From positions 1 to 36,965 of the forward strand of contig NZ_CAJPVH010000052.1 in the NCBI RefSeq assembly GCF_905397395.1: a stretch of 36,965 nt of DNA, in the 5' to 3' direction. Below are positions 1-6,904 of the stretch, piece by piece. Every line of letters begins with the position of its first letter. Within the stretch, counting starts at the first letter, position 1. The stretch is from Cupriavidus campinensis. GTDB lineage: Bacteria > Pseudomonadota > Gammaproteobacteria > Burkholderiales > Burkholderiaceae. The translations under genes and the position numbers were made by a program. The notes below the pieces were generated by a model. It was not told where the DNA came from. It worked only from the letters and a program-made list of their open reading frames with translations, and did no database searches.

Positions 1-1
1 C

Positions 2-118
2 GCCGCGCCGCTGGCCGACCGCTTCTACGTGATGGAGCACGGGCAGATCGTCGAGCGCTTCGCCGCCGCCGAGCTGCAGGCCAAGATGCCGGTGCTGAAC
101 GAACTGCTTGGCGTGTAG
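2..118 (+). CDS. livF: LivF-type ABC transporter ATP-binding protein (3' end only)
   Basis: Only the last 38 codons are in the window; the gene starts upstream. The readable C-terminus contains ADRFYVMEHGQIVERF and ends LNELLGV, the pattern found after the H-loop of LivF/LivG ATPases, where the chain describes the end of the nucleotide-binding fold. The two following permease genes run in the same direction, with 21 bp to the first, so this is the ATPase of a branched-chain-amino-acid-type (HAAT) importer. Which ATPase (LivF or LivG) is inferred from the short tail after the HGQIVE segment and is less certain than the family. Confidence 0.8.
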   Translation, partial: AAPLADRFYVMEHGQIVERFAAAELQAKMPVLNELLGV

Positions 119-139
119 ACATATAGGGAACCGCATTTC

Positions 140-1027
140 ATGACTTTCGATATTGGGATTCCCCTGCCGGCGCTGATGTCCCAGCTGCTGCTGGGTCTGG
201 TCAACGGCGCCTTCTACGCGATGCTGAGCCTTGGGCTGGCGGTGATCTTCGGCCTGCTCAACGTGATCAACTTCGCCCACGGCGCGCTGTTCATGCTCGG
301 CGCCGTGCTCGCCTGGGCCGGCATGGAGTACGCCGGCCTCAACTACTGGGTCATGCTGGCGCTCTCGCCGCTGGTGGTGGCCGTGCTTGGCGTGGTCATC
401 GAGAAGACCATGCTGCGCTGGATCTACAAGCTCGACCACATCTACGGCCTGCTGCTGACGCTGGGCATCACGCTGGTGATCGAGGGCGTGTTCCGCTCGA
501 TCTACGGCGTGTCCGGCCTGCCCTACTCGCCGCCGGACGCACTGCAAGGCGCCACCGACCTCGGTTTCATGATCCTGCCGAACTATCGCGGCTGGGTCGT
601 GCTGGCCTCGCTGGTGGTGTGCTTTGCCACGTGGTTCGTGATCGAGAAGACCAAGCTCGGCGCCTACCTGCGCGCCGGCACCGAGAACCCGAAGATGGTG
701 GAAGCGTTCGGCGTGAACGTGCCCCTGATGGTGACGCTGACCTACGGCTTCGGCGTGGCACTGGCGGCCTTCGCCGGCGTGCTGGCCGCGCCAGTGGTGC
801 AGGTCTCACCGCTGATGGGGCAGAACCTGATCATCGTGGTGTTCGCGGTGGTGGTGATTGGCGGCATGGGTTCGATCATGGGCGCCATCCTCACCGGCCT
901 GGGCCTCGGCGTGATCGAGGGCCTGACCAAGGTGTTCTATCCGGAAGCGTCCTCCACGGTCGTGTTCTTCATCATGGTGATCGTGCTGCTGCTGCGTCCC
1001 GCCGGTCTGTTCGGGAAGGAAAAATAA
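140..1027 (+). CDS. livH: Branched-chain amino acid-type ABC transporter permease LivH
   Basis: A 295-aa integral membrane protein of the LivH family, one of the two permeases of a HAAT importer in the inner membrane. The segment around residues 20-50 (NGAFYAMLSLGLAVIFGL, then NVINFAHGALFMLGA) is the hallmark LivH start, and the C-terminus ends RPAGLFGKEK, as is usual for the family. About eight hydrophobic segments are visible. It lies 21 bp after the ATPase gene, and its TAA stop directly abuts the ATG of the next permease, so the two are translationally coupled. The substrate cannot be told from the permease; the family also carries urea, amides and aromatic acids. Confidence 0.93.
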   Translation: MTFDIGIPLPALMSQLLLGLVNGAFYAMLSLGLAVIFGLLNVINFAHGALFMLGAVLAWAGMEYAGLNYWVMLALSPLVVAVLGVVIEKTMLRWIYKLDHIYGLLLTLGITLVIEGVFRSIYGVSGLPYSPPDALQGATDLGFMILPNYRGWVVLASLVVCFATWFVIEKTKLGAYLRAGTENPKMVEAFGVNVPLMVTLTYGFGVALAAFAGVLAAPVVQVSPLMGQNLIIVVFAVVVIGGMGSIMGAILTGLGLGVIEGLTKVFYPEASSTVVFFIMVIVLLLRPAGLFGKEK

Positions 1028-2077
1028 ATGCTGGATTCGCAAAACCCCCGCGGCCGGGCCGCGCTTTACGGCATCGCGCTGCTCGTCGTGGCGCTGGCGC
1101 CGATGCTCGGCGCCTACCCGGTATTCGTGCTCAAGGTGCTGTGCTTTGCCCTGTTCGCCTGCGCCTTCAACCTGCTGATCGGCTACACCGGATTGCTGTC
1201 GTTCGGCCATGCGGCCTTCTTTGGCGGCGCCGGCTACGCGGCCGGTCACGCCATGAAGGTCTGGGGCCTGACACCTGAACTGGGCCTGCTGATCGGCACC
1301 GCCGGCGCGGCCATCACGGGCTGGGCGATGGGTGCGCTGGCCATCCGCCGCCAGGGCATCTACTTCTCGATGATCACGCTGGCGCTGGCGCAGATGCTGT
1401 ACTTCTTCTGTCTGCAGGCACCGTTCACCGGTGGCGAGGACGGCATCCAGGGCATTCCGCGCGGCAACCTGTTCGGCCTGCTGCCGCTCGGCGATGACCT
1501 CGTGCTGTACTACGTGGTGCTCGCCATTGTGGTGGTGGCGTTCGCGCTGATCGTGCGGATCATCCATTCGCCGTTCGGCCAGATCCTCAAGGCCATCAAG
1601 GAGAACGAACCGCGCGCCGTGTCGCTCGGCTATGACGTCGATCGCTTCAAGCTGGCCGCCTTCGTGCTGTCGGCGGCGCTGTCCGGGCTGGCCGGCTCGT
1701 TGAAGGCGCTGGTGCTCGGCTTCGAGACGCTCACCGATGTGCACTGGTCGATGTCCGGCGCCGTGATCCTGATGACGCTGGTGGGCGGCCTCGGCACGCT
1801 GACGGGCCCCATCGTCGGCGCCCTGGTGGTGATCGCGCTGGAGAACAAGCTGGGCGACCTCGGCATGTTTCTCGCCAGATTCACCGGCCTGGACTGGTTC
1901 AATACGCTCGGCGAGTCGGTGACGATGGTGACCGGCGTGATCTTCGTGATCTGCGTGCTGACGTTCCGGCGCGGCATCGTCGGCGAGATCATCGCCAAGG
2001 CGGCGCAGTGGCAACAGCGCGTCCCGCGCCGCCGCGCCGGCCCCGCTCAGCCTTCACATCTCGTCGATCGCGGTTGA
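1028..2077 (+). CDS. livM: Branched-chain amino acid-type ABC transporter permease LivM
   Basis: A 349-aa membrane protein of the LivM family and partner of the upstream LivH. Residues 40-80 carry the family signature (FNLLIGYTGLLSFGHAAFFG), and residues 175-200 hold the EAA-like cytoplasmic loop (SPFGQILKAIKENEPRAVSLG) that docks on the ATPase. The ATG immediately follows the livH stop codon. The C-terminus is extended by a basic, proline-rich tail (WQQRVPRRRAGPAQ), and the last 24 bp overlap the convergent flavin reductase-like gene on the other strand. No substrate-binding protein gene is next to it here; it must lie upstream of the window or be supplied elsewhere. Confidence 0.93.
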   Translation: MLDSQNPRGRAALYGIALLVVALAPMLGAYPVFVLKVLCFALFACAFNLLIGYTGLLSFGHAAFFGGAGYAAGHAMKVWGLTPELGLLIGTAGAAITGWAMGALAIRRQGIYFSMITLALAQMLYFFCLQAPFTGGEDGIQGIPRGNLFGLLPLGDDLVLYYVVLAIVVVAFALIVRIIHSPFGQILKAIKENEPRAVSLGYDVDRFKLAAFVLSAALSGLAGSLKALVLGFETLTDVHWSMSGAVILMTLVGGLGTLTGPIVGALVVIALENKLGDLGMFLARFTGLDWFNTLGESVTMVTGVIFVICVLTFRRGIVGEIIAKAAQWQQRVPRRRAGPAQPSHLVDRG

Positions 2078-2689
2078 GGCCGTGACCACGCCGGCCTCTT
2101 TCTCCAGCGAGAAGCGGTCGCGCGTGGTCACGTAGAAGCTCGCGCCAAAGCGCCCCACGGGGAAGTAGTCCTGCAGGCGCACGCGCCAGCGTTCGGTGTC
2201 GATCAGCCCATCCCGGGCATGCAGCCGCAGCACGCGGCCGATGAAGATCTGGCGGCTCGCGGTTTCCAGCGTCTCCCACAGCGTGCATTCGAACGCGACG
2301 GGGGCCTCGGCAATGCGCGGTGCCGCCACCTGGGTGCACGGCGCGGCGGTGAGCCCCACCCGCGCCAGTTCGCTCACATCAGGCGGCAGCCGTTCGCCGC
2401 AGCGATGCATCTTCTCGGCCATGGCCTCGTCGCTGAGGTGCACCACGAACTCCTTCGTGCGCACGATATTGGCCGCCGTGTCCTTCAGCGCGCCGTCACC
2501 CAGGCGATTGACGCTGATCATCACGATCGGCGGCTCCTCGCCCAGCATGTTGAACATCGAGAACGGCGCGGCATTGGCCGTGCCGTCGGGGCCGAGCGTG
2601 GTCACCAGCGCGATGGGCCGGGGCACGATCAGACTCGCCATGAGCTTGTAGCGCTGGTATTCGGTAATGGCGTTGAAGTCGATTTCCAT
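2054..2689 (-). CDS. Flavin reductase-like FMN-binding protein (DIM6/NTAB family)
   Basis: A 211-aa protein of the flavin-reductase-like split-barrel family. The N-terminal part (residues 15-60) has the typical LIVPRPIALVTTLGPDGTAN, then NAAPFSMFNMLGEEPPIVMISV, which in relatives binds FMN. Relatives use FMN and NAD(P)H as reductase partners of monooxygenases or act as stand-alone oxidoreductases; no partner monooxygenase is visible here. It is the last gene of a minus-strand cluster: 12 bp separate it from the GntR regulator gene, and its end overlaps livM tail to tail. Its role next to a PuuE-like hydrolase and Liv transporters suggests breakdown of a nitrogen compound, but that is inference. 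Confidence 0.85.
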   Translation of the reverse strand: MEIDFNAITEYQRYKLMASLIVPRPIALVTTLGPDGTANAAPFSMFNMLGEEPPIVMISVNRLGDGALKDTAANIVRTKEFVVHLSDEAMAEKMHRCGERLPPDVSELARVGLTAAPCTQVAAPRIAEAPVAFECTLWETLETASRQIFIGRVLRLHARDGLIDTERWRVRLQDYFPVGRFGASFYVTTRDRFSLEKEAGVVTASTAIDEM

Positions 2690-2701
2690 GAGGTGTTCCG
2701 G

Positions 2702-3523
2702 TCAGCCCTTGCTGGTCTTTGGCAATCCCAGCATCTGCGCCAGGCTCTTCTCGCCCTGCATGCGCGAGGTTTCGATCCGTTCCTCGAGTTCGCGCAGATG
2801 GGCTTCCATGCGCGCAACCGCGCCGGCGGCGTCGCGGGCCTCGATGCAGGCGACGATGGCCGCGTGCTCGTCGTGCTCGCACGGTGCATGTCCGGGCGGC
2901 TCATAGAGGCCCACGATCAGCGAGCAGCGCGACACCAGTTCGGTCAGGTAGCGTTGCAGCACCGGGTTGCGCGCCAGCGCCGCAATCCGCAGGTGAAAGC
3001 CGCTGGCCAGCCGCGCCCACGAGGGCTGGTCGAAGCGGTGCATGGCGTCATGCTCCTCGGCCAGCTGGCGGCGCAGGTCGCGCAGGTCGGCCTCGGTCAC
3101 GCGCGTGACGGCGAGTTCCACCAGCACGCGCTCCATCGCCCGGCGGGCCTCGAAGATCTGGCTGGTTTCCTCGGGCGTGGGCTCGGCAATCACCGCGCCC
3201 TTGTTCGGCCGCAGCGCCACGATGCCATCGTGGGCCAGCTTCTCCAGCACCCGGCGCACCACGGCACGGCCCACGCCGAACAGCTGGCACAGCTCCGGCT
3301 CGGGCAGCTTGGTGCCCGGGGTCAGGCGATGGTTGAGCACGCCGTCGAAGATGGCCTGATAGATGCGCGTATCGGCATCCTCGGCGGTCTCCTCCCCGAT
3401 GGGATCGACGGGCTTGGCGGTCTCTGAAGCGCGCTTGGTGGCGGCCTTGACGGCGGCCTTGGCGGCCGCAGGCTTCCTGGCAGCTTTGGTGGACATGACT
3501 TCGGTCAGGGAAACGATGGCCAT
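2702..3523 (-). CDS. GntR-family (FCD subfamily) transcriptional regulator
   Basis: A 273-aa regulator. Residues about 50-115 form the winged helix (RIYQAIFDGVLNHRL, then LCQLFGVGRAVVRRVLEKL, then PNKGAVIAEP), and residues about 125-255 form an all-helical FCD ligand domain ending in the usual EHAAIVACIEARDA block. A Lys/Ala-rich tail of about 35 residues (KAARKPAAAKAAVKAATKR) precedes the DNA-binding domain and resembles histone-H1-like tails. Starts at 3523 or 3496 are both possible; neither has a strong ribosome binding site, and 3523 leaves only 4 bp after the deacetylase gene. It probably controls this cluster and perhaps the divergent Liv operon, in response to a small carboxylate or its product. 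Confidence 0.9.
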   Translation of the reverse strand: MAIVSLTEVMSTKAARKPAAAKAAVKAATKRASETAKPVDPIGEETAEDADTRIYQAIFDGVLNHRLTPGTKLPEPELCQLFGVGRAVVRRVLEKLAHDGIVALRPNKGAVIAEPTPEETSQIFEARRAMERVLVELAVTRVTEADLRDLRRQLAEEHDAMHRFDQPSWARLASGFHLRIAALARNPVLQRYLTELVSRCSLIVGLYEPPGHAPCEHDEHAAIVACIEARDAAGAVARMEAHLRELEERIETSRMQGEKSLAQMLGLPKTSKG

Positions 3524-3527
3524 GATA

Positions 3528-4520
3528 TTAGCGTGAAGGGATCACAGCGGCAGGGGCCGCGGCGTCCGCGGCATCGACGGCGTCCATTGCGTCGCAGATC
3601 GCGCCCGGCGTGGTCAGCCAGACCTCGCCATGCGAGCGCCGCGCCGCGATATGCGCCAGCGCCCGGCGCAGGTGCCGCAGCCGGTACGGCTGGCCCACCA
3701 GGTAGGGATGCAGCGCAATGCCCATTACCAGCGGCTGCGGGTGTTGCGGATCGTTGGCCTGCGCCAGCATCTCGTCGAACTGGTCGATGATCATGTCGGC
3801 AAAGGCGGCGCCGTCAAGGTGGCGCGCGATGATCATCGGGATGTCGTTCAACTCCTGCGGATAGGGAATCGACCACAGCCGGCCGCCGCGCGTGGCCATG
3901 CGCACCGGGCGGTCATCGTGCGCCCAGTTCAGCGTGTAGCGATAGCCGGTCTCGGCCAGCAGGTCCGGCGTCACCATCGTCTCCGAGATCCACGGCGACA
4001 GCCAGCCGCCGGGCGCCCGCCCGCTATGTGCGGCGATGCGCTCCCGGCAGTGCACCAGCAGTGCCCGCTCGCCCGCCTCGTCGAACTCGCTCTGGCGATG
4101 GGCGTTGGTGTGGCCATGGCCGATCAGCTCGTCGCCGCGTGCCAGGCAGGCGTCCAGCACTTCGGGGCAATGGTCGTACAGCGCGGTGTTCAGCAGCACG
4201 CCGGCCGGCATCTCCAGCCGGTCGAACAGTTCCAGGCAGCGCCACACGCCCACCCGGTTGCCGTACTCGCGCCAGCTGTAGTTGAGCACGTCCGGCTGCG
4301 GCGAGACCGGCCCGAGGTTGGCGCCCAGCCCCTCGCCAAAGGCGAAGTGCTCGATATTGAAGCCGAGGTAGACCGCCAGCCGCGCGCCATTGGGCCAGCG
4401 GAACGGATCGGCGTCGGTAATCGGCCGGTACGGAAAGCGGCCATGGTCGCGCAGCGGGCCGAAGGTGGGAAGCCCGGCGGCGGCCTTTGTGGCCGCCAGC
4501 GGACTCGGGTTTTGCGTCAT
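3528..4520 (-). CDS. PuuE/allantoinase-like polysaccharide deacetylase family protein
   Basis: A 330-aa protein of the NodB-type carbohydrate esterase superfamily, in the branch that includes cofactor-independent allantoinase PuuE. The region WPNGARLAVYLGFNIEHF near the N-terminus and GHGHTNAHRQSEF near residue 135 (HTxxH-like motif) are typical of that branch, as is WLSPW further on. I chose the ATG at 4520 because GAGAGG lies 9 nt upstream; an in-frame ATG at 4568 would add 16 residues but lacks a site. In this superfamily such enzymes hydrolyse cyclic amides or N-acetyl groups. First gene of the minus-strand cluster, divergent from the Liv/GGT operon, which suggests use of an imported amide- or ureide-like compound. 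Confidence 0.85.
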   Translation of the reverse strand: MTQNPSPLAATKAAAGLPTFGPLRDHGRFPYRPITDADPFRWPNGARLAVYLGFNIEHFAFGEGLGANLGPVSPQPDVLNYSWREYGNRVGVWRCLELFDRLEMPAGVLLNTALYDHCPEVLDACLARGDELIGHGHTNAHRQSEFDEAGERALLVHCRERIAAHSGRAPGGWLSPWISETMVTPDLLAETGYRYTLNWAHDDRPVRMATRGGRLWSIPYPQELNDIPMIIARHLDGAAFADMIIDQFDEMLAQANDPQHPQPLVMGIALHPYLVGQPYRLRHLRRALAHIAARRSHGEVWLTTPGAICDAMDAVDAADAAAPAAVIPSR

Positions 4521-4564
4521 GGAGGGATGCCTCTCATCAAATGTGCCCCGCTTTGGCCCATCGC

Positions 4565-4579
4565 GCACCGGATTCGTGC
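4565..4579. promoter_or_regulatory. Putative NtrC binding site (GCAC-N7-GTGC)
   Basis: GCAC at 4565-4568 and GTGC at 4576-4579 are separated by 7 bp, matching the core of NtrC (NRI) sites exactly. It lies 122 bp upstream of the sigma-54 promoter at 4702, a normal enhancer distance, and 45 bp upstream of the divergent deacetylase gene, so it could serve both directions. Confidence 0.65.
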
Positions 4580-4616
4580 GACATGAACCATGGCGGATCG
4601 TATGCAGTCAGGTTTG

Positions 4617-4666
4617 CAGATCGTTCGCAAAATGCGGGCCAGATCGTCTGCATCTTGACGGGTCAA
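4617..4666. promoter_or_regulatory. Candidate operator region for the divergent promoters
   Basis: Two direct copies of CAGATCGT (4617-4624 and 4640-4647, 23 bp apart) are followed by the perfect palindrome TTGAC-GG-GTCAA (4655-4666). The region sits between the NtrC-like site and the sigma-54 promoter. The adjacent GntR/FCD protein is the natural candidate to bind the palindrome; this is inference from position and symmetry. Confidence 0.4.
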
Positions 4667-4701
4667 TCGCTCCAGGATCATTTTCGGTTTTGTCGACGGA
4701 T

Positions 4702-4716
4702 TGGCACGGCTCTTGC
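4702..4716 (+). promoter_or_regulatory. Sigma-54 (RpoN) promoter of the Liv/GGT operon
   Basis: TGGCACG followed by 4 bp and TTGC matches the -24/-12 consensus exactly, with GG at 4703-4704 and GC at 4715-4716. Transcription would begin near 4728, giving a leader of about 46 nt before the binding-protein ATG at 4774. With the upstream GCAC-N7-GTGC site this predicts NtrC control under nitrogen limitation. Confidence 0.8.
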
Positions 4717-4773
4717 GAGCCGGGTGGTTCGAAGCACCCATCCACCCTCGATCCGCCCATCCGGAGAACTGCC

Positions 4774-5949
4774 ATGTTTCGTCCCCAACGCCGCGCCCTC
4801 CTCGCGACCGCCGCCGCTGCCTGCGTCATGACGGCGCTGCCCGCCCATGCCGCCGACACCATCAAGATTGGCCTGATCACGGCGTTGTCCGGCCAGTCGG
4901 CCCGCGCCGGCGAGTCGCTGACGCGCGGCATGACCGTCGCCATCGACGAGATCAATGCCAAGGGCGGCCTGCTGGGCGGCCGCAAGCTGGAACTGGTGCG
5001 CCGCGACGACGAGGGCAACCCGGCCAAGGGCGTGCTGGCCGCACGCGAGCTGATCTACAAGGAAAAGGTGGCCGTGCTGTTCGGCGGGCTCGACACGCCG
5101 GTGTCGATGGCCATCGTGCCGATCGCCAACCAGGAGAAGGTGCCGTTCATGGGCCCGTGGGCCGCCGGCACGCCGATCACGCGCAACGGCGCCAATCCGA
5201 ACTTCGCCTTCCGCGTGTCCGCCGTGGACGAGGTGGTGGACAAGGCGATGCTCCAGTACGCCCAGAAGACCTTCAACGCCACCAAGCCCGGCCTGATCCT
5301 GGTGAACAACCCGTGGGGCGAGTCGAACGAAAAGGGCATCGTCGCCGCGATGGCCGCCAAGGGTGGCAAGCCGGTGGGCGTGGAGAAGTTCGAGGCCAAT
5401 GACGTGGACGTGGTGCCCCAATTGGGCCGCCTGAAGGCCGCCGGCGCCGACGTGCTGCTGATGGTGGGCAACGTTGGCCCGTCCGCGCAGGTGGTGAAGT
5501 CGCTGGACCGTATGGGCTGGAAGGTGCCGGTGGTCTCCCACTGGGGCCCGGCCGGCGGCCGCTTCACCGAACTGGCTGGCCCGAACGCCAAGAACGTCCA
5601 CTTCGTGCAGACGTACAGCTTCTTCGGCGCGCAGACCCCGGTCAGCACGCGCGTGGTGAGCGACCTCAAGGCCAAGTACAGCGACATCAAGGGCCCGGAC
5701 GACATCACCCCGGCCGTGGGCGTTGCCAACGCCTACGACGCCACGCAGCTGGCCGCCCTGGCGATCGCCAAGGCCGGCAGCACCAAGGGCGATGCCATTC
5801 GCGAAGGCTTCTACAAGATCGACCGCTATGAAGGCCTGATCAAGACCTACGTGAAGCCGTTCTCGCCGACCACGCATGACGCCCTGAGCGAAAACGACTA
5901 CGTCTGGGCGCAGTTCATCGACAACCGCATCGTGCCGGTGGCGAAGTAA
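4774..5949 (+). CDS. livK: Periplasmic branched-chain amino acid-type ABC substrate-binding protein
   Basis: A 391-aa binding protein of the HAAT (Peripla_BP_6) type. Residues 1-26 are a Sec signal peptide (basic MFRPQRR, hydrophobic Ala-rich core, cleavage expected after AHA). The mature start DTIKIGLITALSGQSA, then DEINAKGGLLGGRKLEL, is the family hallmark. I chose the ATG at 4774 because CGGAGAA lies upstream and the signal peptide starts there; the reading frame stays open further upstream without a plausible start. First gene of the operon, under the sigma-54 promoter. Ligands of this family include Leu/Ile/Val, amides, urea and aromatic acids; the ligand here is unknown. Confidence 0.93.
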   Translation: MFRPQRRALLATAAAACVMTALPAHAADTIKIGLITALSGQSARAGESLTRGMTVAIDEINAKGGLLGGRKLELVRRDDEGNPAKGVLAARELIYKEKVAVLFGGLDTPVSMAIVPIANQEKVPFMGPWAAGTPITRNGANPNFAFRVSAVDEVVDKAMLQYAQKTFNATKPGLILVNNPWGESNEKGIVAAMAAKGGKPVGVEKFEANDVDVVPQLGRLKAAGADVLLMVGNVGPSAQVVKSLDRMGWKVPVVSHWGPAGGRFTELAGPNAKNVHFVQTYSFFGAQTPVSTRVVSDLKAKYSDIKGPDDITPAVGVANAYDATQLAALAIAKAGSTKGDAIREGFYKIDRYEGLIKTYVKPFSPTTHDALSENDYVWAQFIDNRIVPVAK

Positions 5950-5972
5950 GCCGTTAGCAGCAACCGATGGTT

Positions 5973-6004
5973 TGCTCCCCGCTCCCGCGCGGCTGCGGGG
6001 AGCA
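5973..6004 (+). terminator. Intercistronic stem-loop between binding protein and permease genes
   Basis: A perfect 10-bp stem (TGCTCCCCGC with GCGGGGAGCA) encloses a 12-nt loop, starting 24 bp after the livK stop. There is no T-run after it. Such hairpins usually stabilise the upstream mRNA or partly stop transcription, so that the binding protein is made in excess over the membrane parts. Confidence 0.65.
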
Positions 6005-6025
6005 GAACGAATACAAGGATTCACC

Positions 6026-6904
6026 ATGCTTTGGATCTCCGCCCTCATCAGCGGGCTCGGCCTGGGCAGCATGTATGGCCTGATGGCCCTGGGCTTCCAC
6101 ATCACCTACGCGGTGTCCGCCACCGTCAACTTCGCGCAGGGCAGTTCGATGATGCTGGGAGCAGTGCTGACGTACAGCTTCGCGCAGACACTCGGCTGGC
6201 CGATGCCGCTCGCCATCGTGCTGGCGCTCGGCCTGTGCGCACTCTACGGGCTGGCCGTGGAATTCCTGGCCGTGCGTCCGTTCGCGAGCCGGGGCTCCAA
6301 CGCGTGGCTGATGGCCACCGTCGCGCTTGGCATCGTGCTCGATAACGTGGTGATGCTCGCCTTCGGCACCGAGCCGCGCAGCCTGCCCTCCCCGCTCGCG
6401 GCACAGTCCGTGCAGCTGGGCGATACCGGCGTCGGCGTCTATCCGCTGCAACTGGTGATTCCCGTGGTCGGCCTCGCGCTGGCGGCCGTGCTGCACTACG
6501 TGCTGCGCCGCTCACGCTGGGGCGTGGCGATGCTGGCCGTGGTGCAGAACCGCGACGCCGCGCGCCTGATGGGCATTCCCATCCGCCGCACCATCGCCGG
6601 CGCGTTCGCCATTTCCACGCTGCTGGCCGGCATTGCCGGCGTGCTGATCGCGCCGCTGTTCAACGTGCAGGCGGACATGGGCACCGTGTTCGGCCTGAAA
6701 GCCTTCGCCGTGGCCATTCTTGGCGGGCTCTCCAGTGCCTGGGGCGTGATGATTGCCGGGCTGATCTTCGGCGTGGCCGAGGCGCTCATCACCGCATCGC
6801 TGGGCTCCAGCTACACCCAGATCATCACGTTCGCGCTGGTGATCGCGCTGCTGGCCCTGCGGCCGGACGGCCTGTTCGGACGCGCGGAGGTACGCAAGGT
6901 ATGA
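6026..6904 (+). CDS. livH: Branched-chain amino acid-type ABC transporter permease LivH
   Basis: A 292-aa membrane protein of the LivH family. The opening (ISGLGLGSMYGLMALGF, then TYAVSATVNFAQGSSMMLGA) and the end (LALRPDGLFGRAEVRKV) are typical. The ATG at 6026 is preceded by AAGGAT and starts directly at the first transmembrane segment; the frame is open from 5972, but that extension would encode the hairpin and is unlikely. The stop overlaps the next gene as ATGA, so the two are translationally coupled. It is the membrane partner of the fused permease-ATPase downstream and of the binding protein upstream. Confidence 0.93.
   Translation: MLWISALISGLGLGSMYGLMALGFHITYAVSATVNFAQGSSMMLGAVLTYSFAQTLGWPMPLAIVLALGLCALYGLAVEFLAVRPFASRGSNAWLMATVALGIVLDNVVMLAFGTEPRSLPSPLAAQSVQLGDTGVGVYPLQLVIPVVGLALAAVLHYVLRRSRWGVAMLAVVQNRDAARLMGIPIRRTIAGAFAISTLLAGIAGVLIAPLFNVQADMGTVFGLKAFAVAILGGLSSAWGVMIAGLIFGVAEALITASLGSSYTQIITFALVIALLALRPDGLFGRAEVRKV

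Noticed and set aside
806..2014. A 402-codon minus-strand frame opposite livH/livM
   Set aside because: His/Gln/Arg-rich mirror frame without ribosome binding site; the permeases on the plus strand are unambiguous.
5972..6025. Upstream extension of the second LivH
   Set aside because: It would encode the intercistronic hairpin and has no ribosome binding site; AAGGAT precedes ATG 6026.
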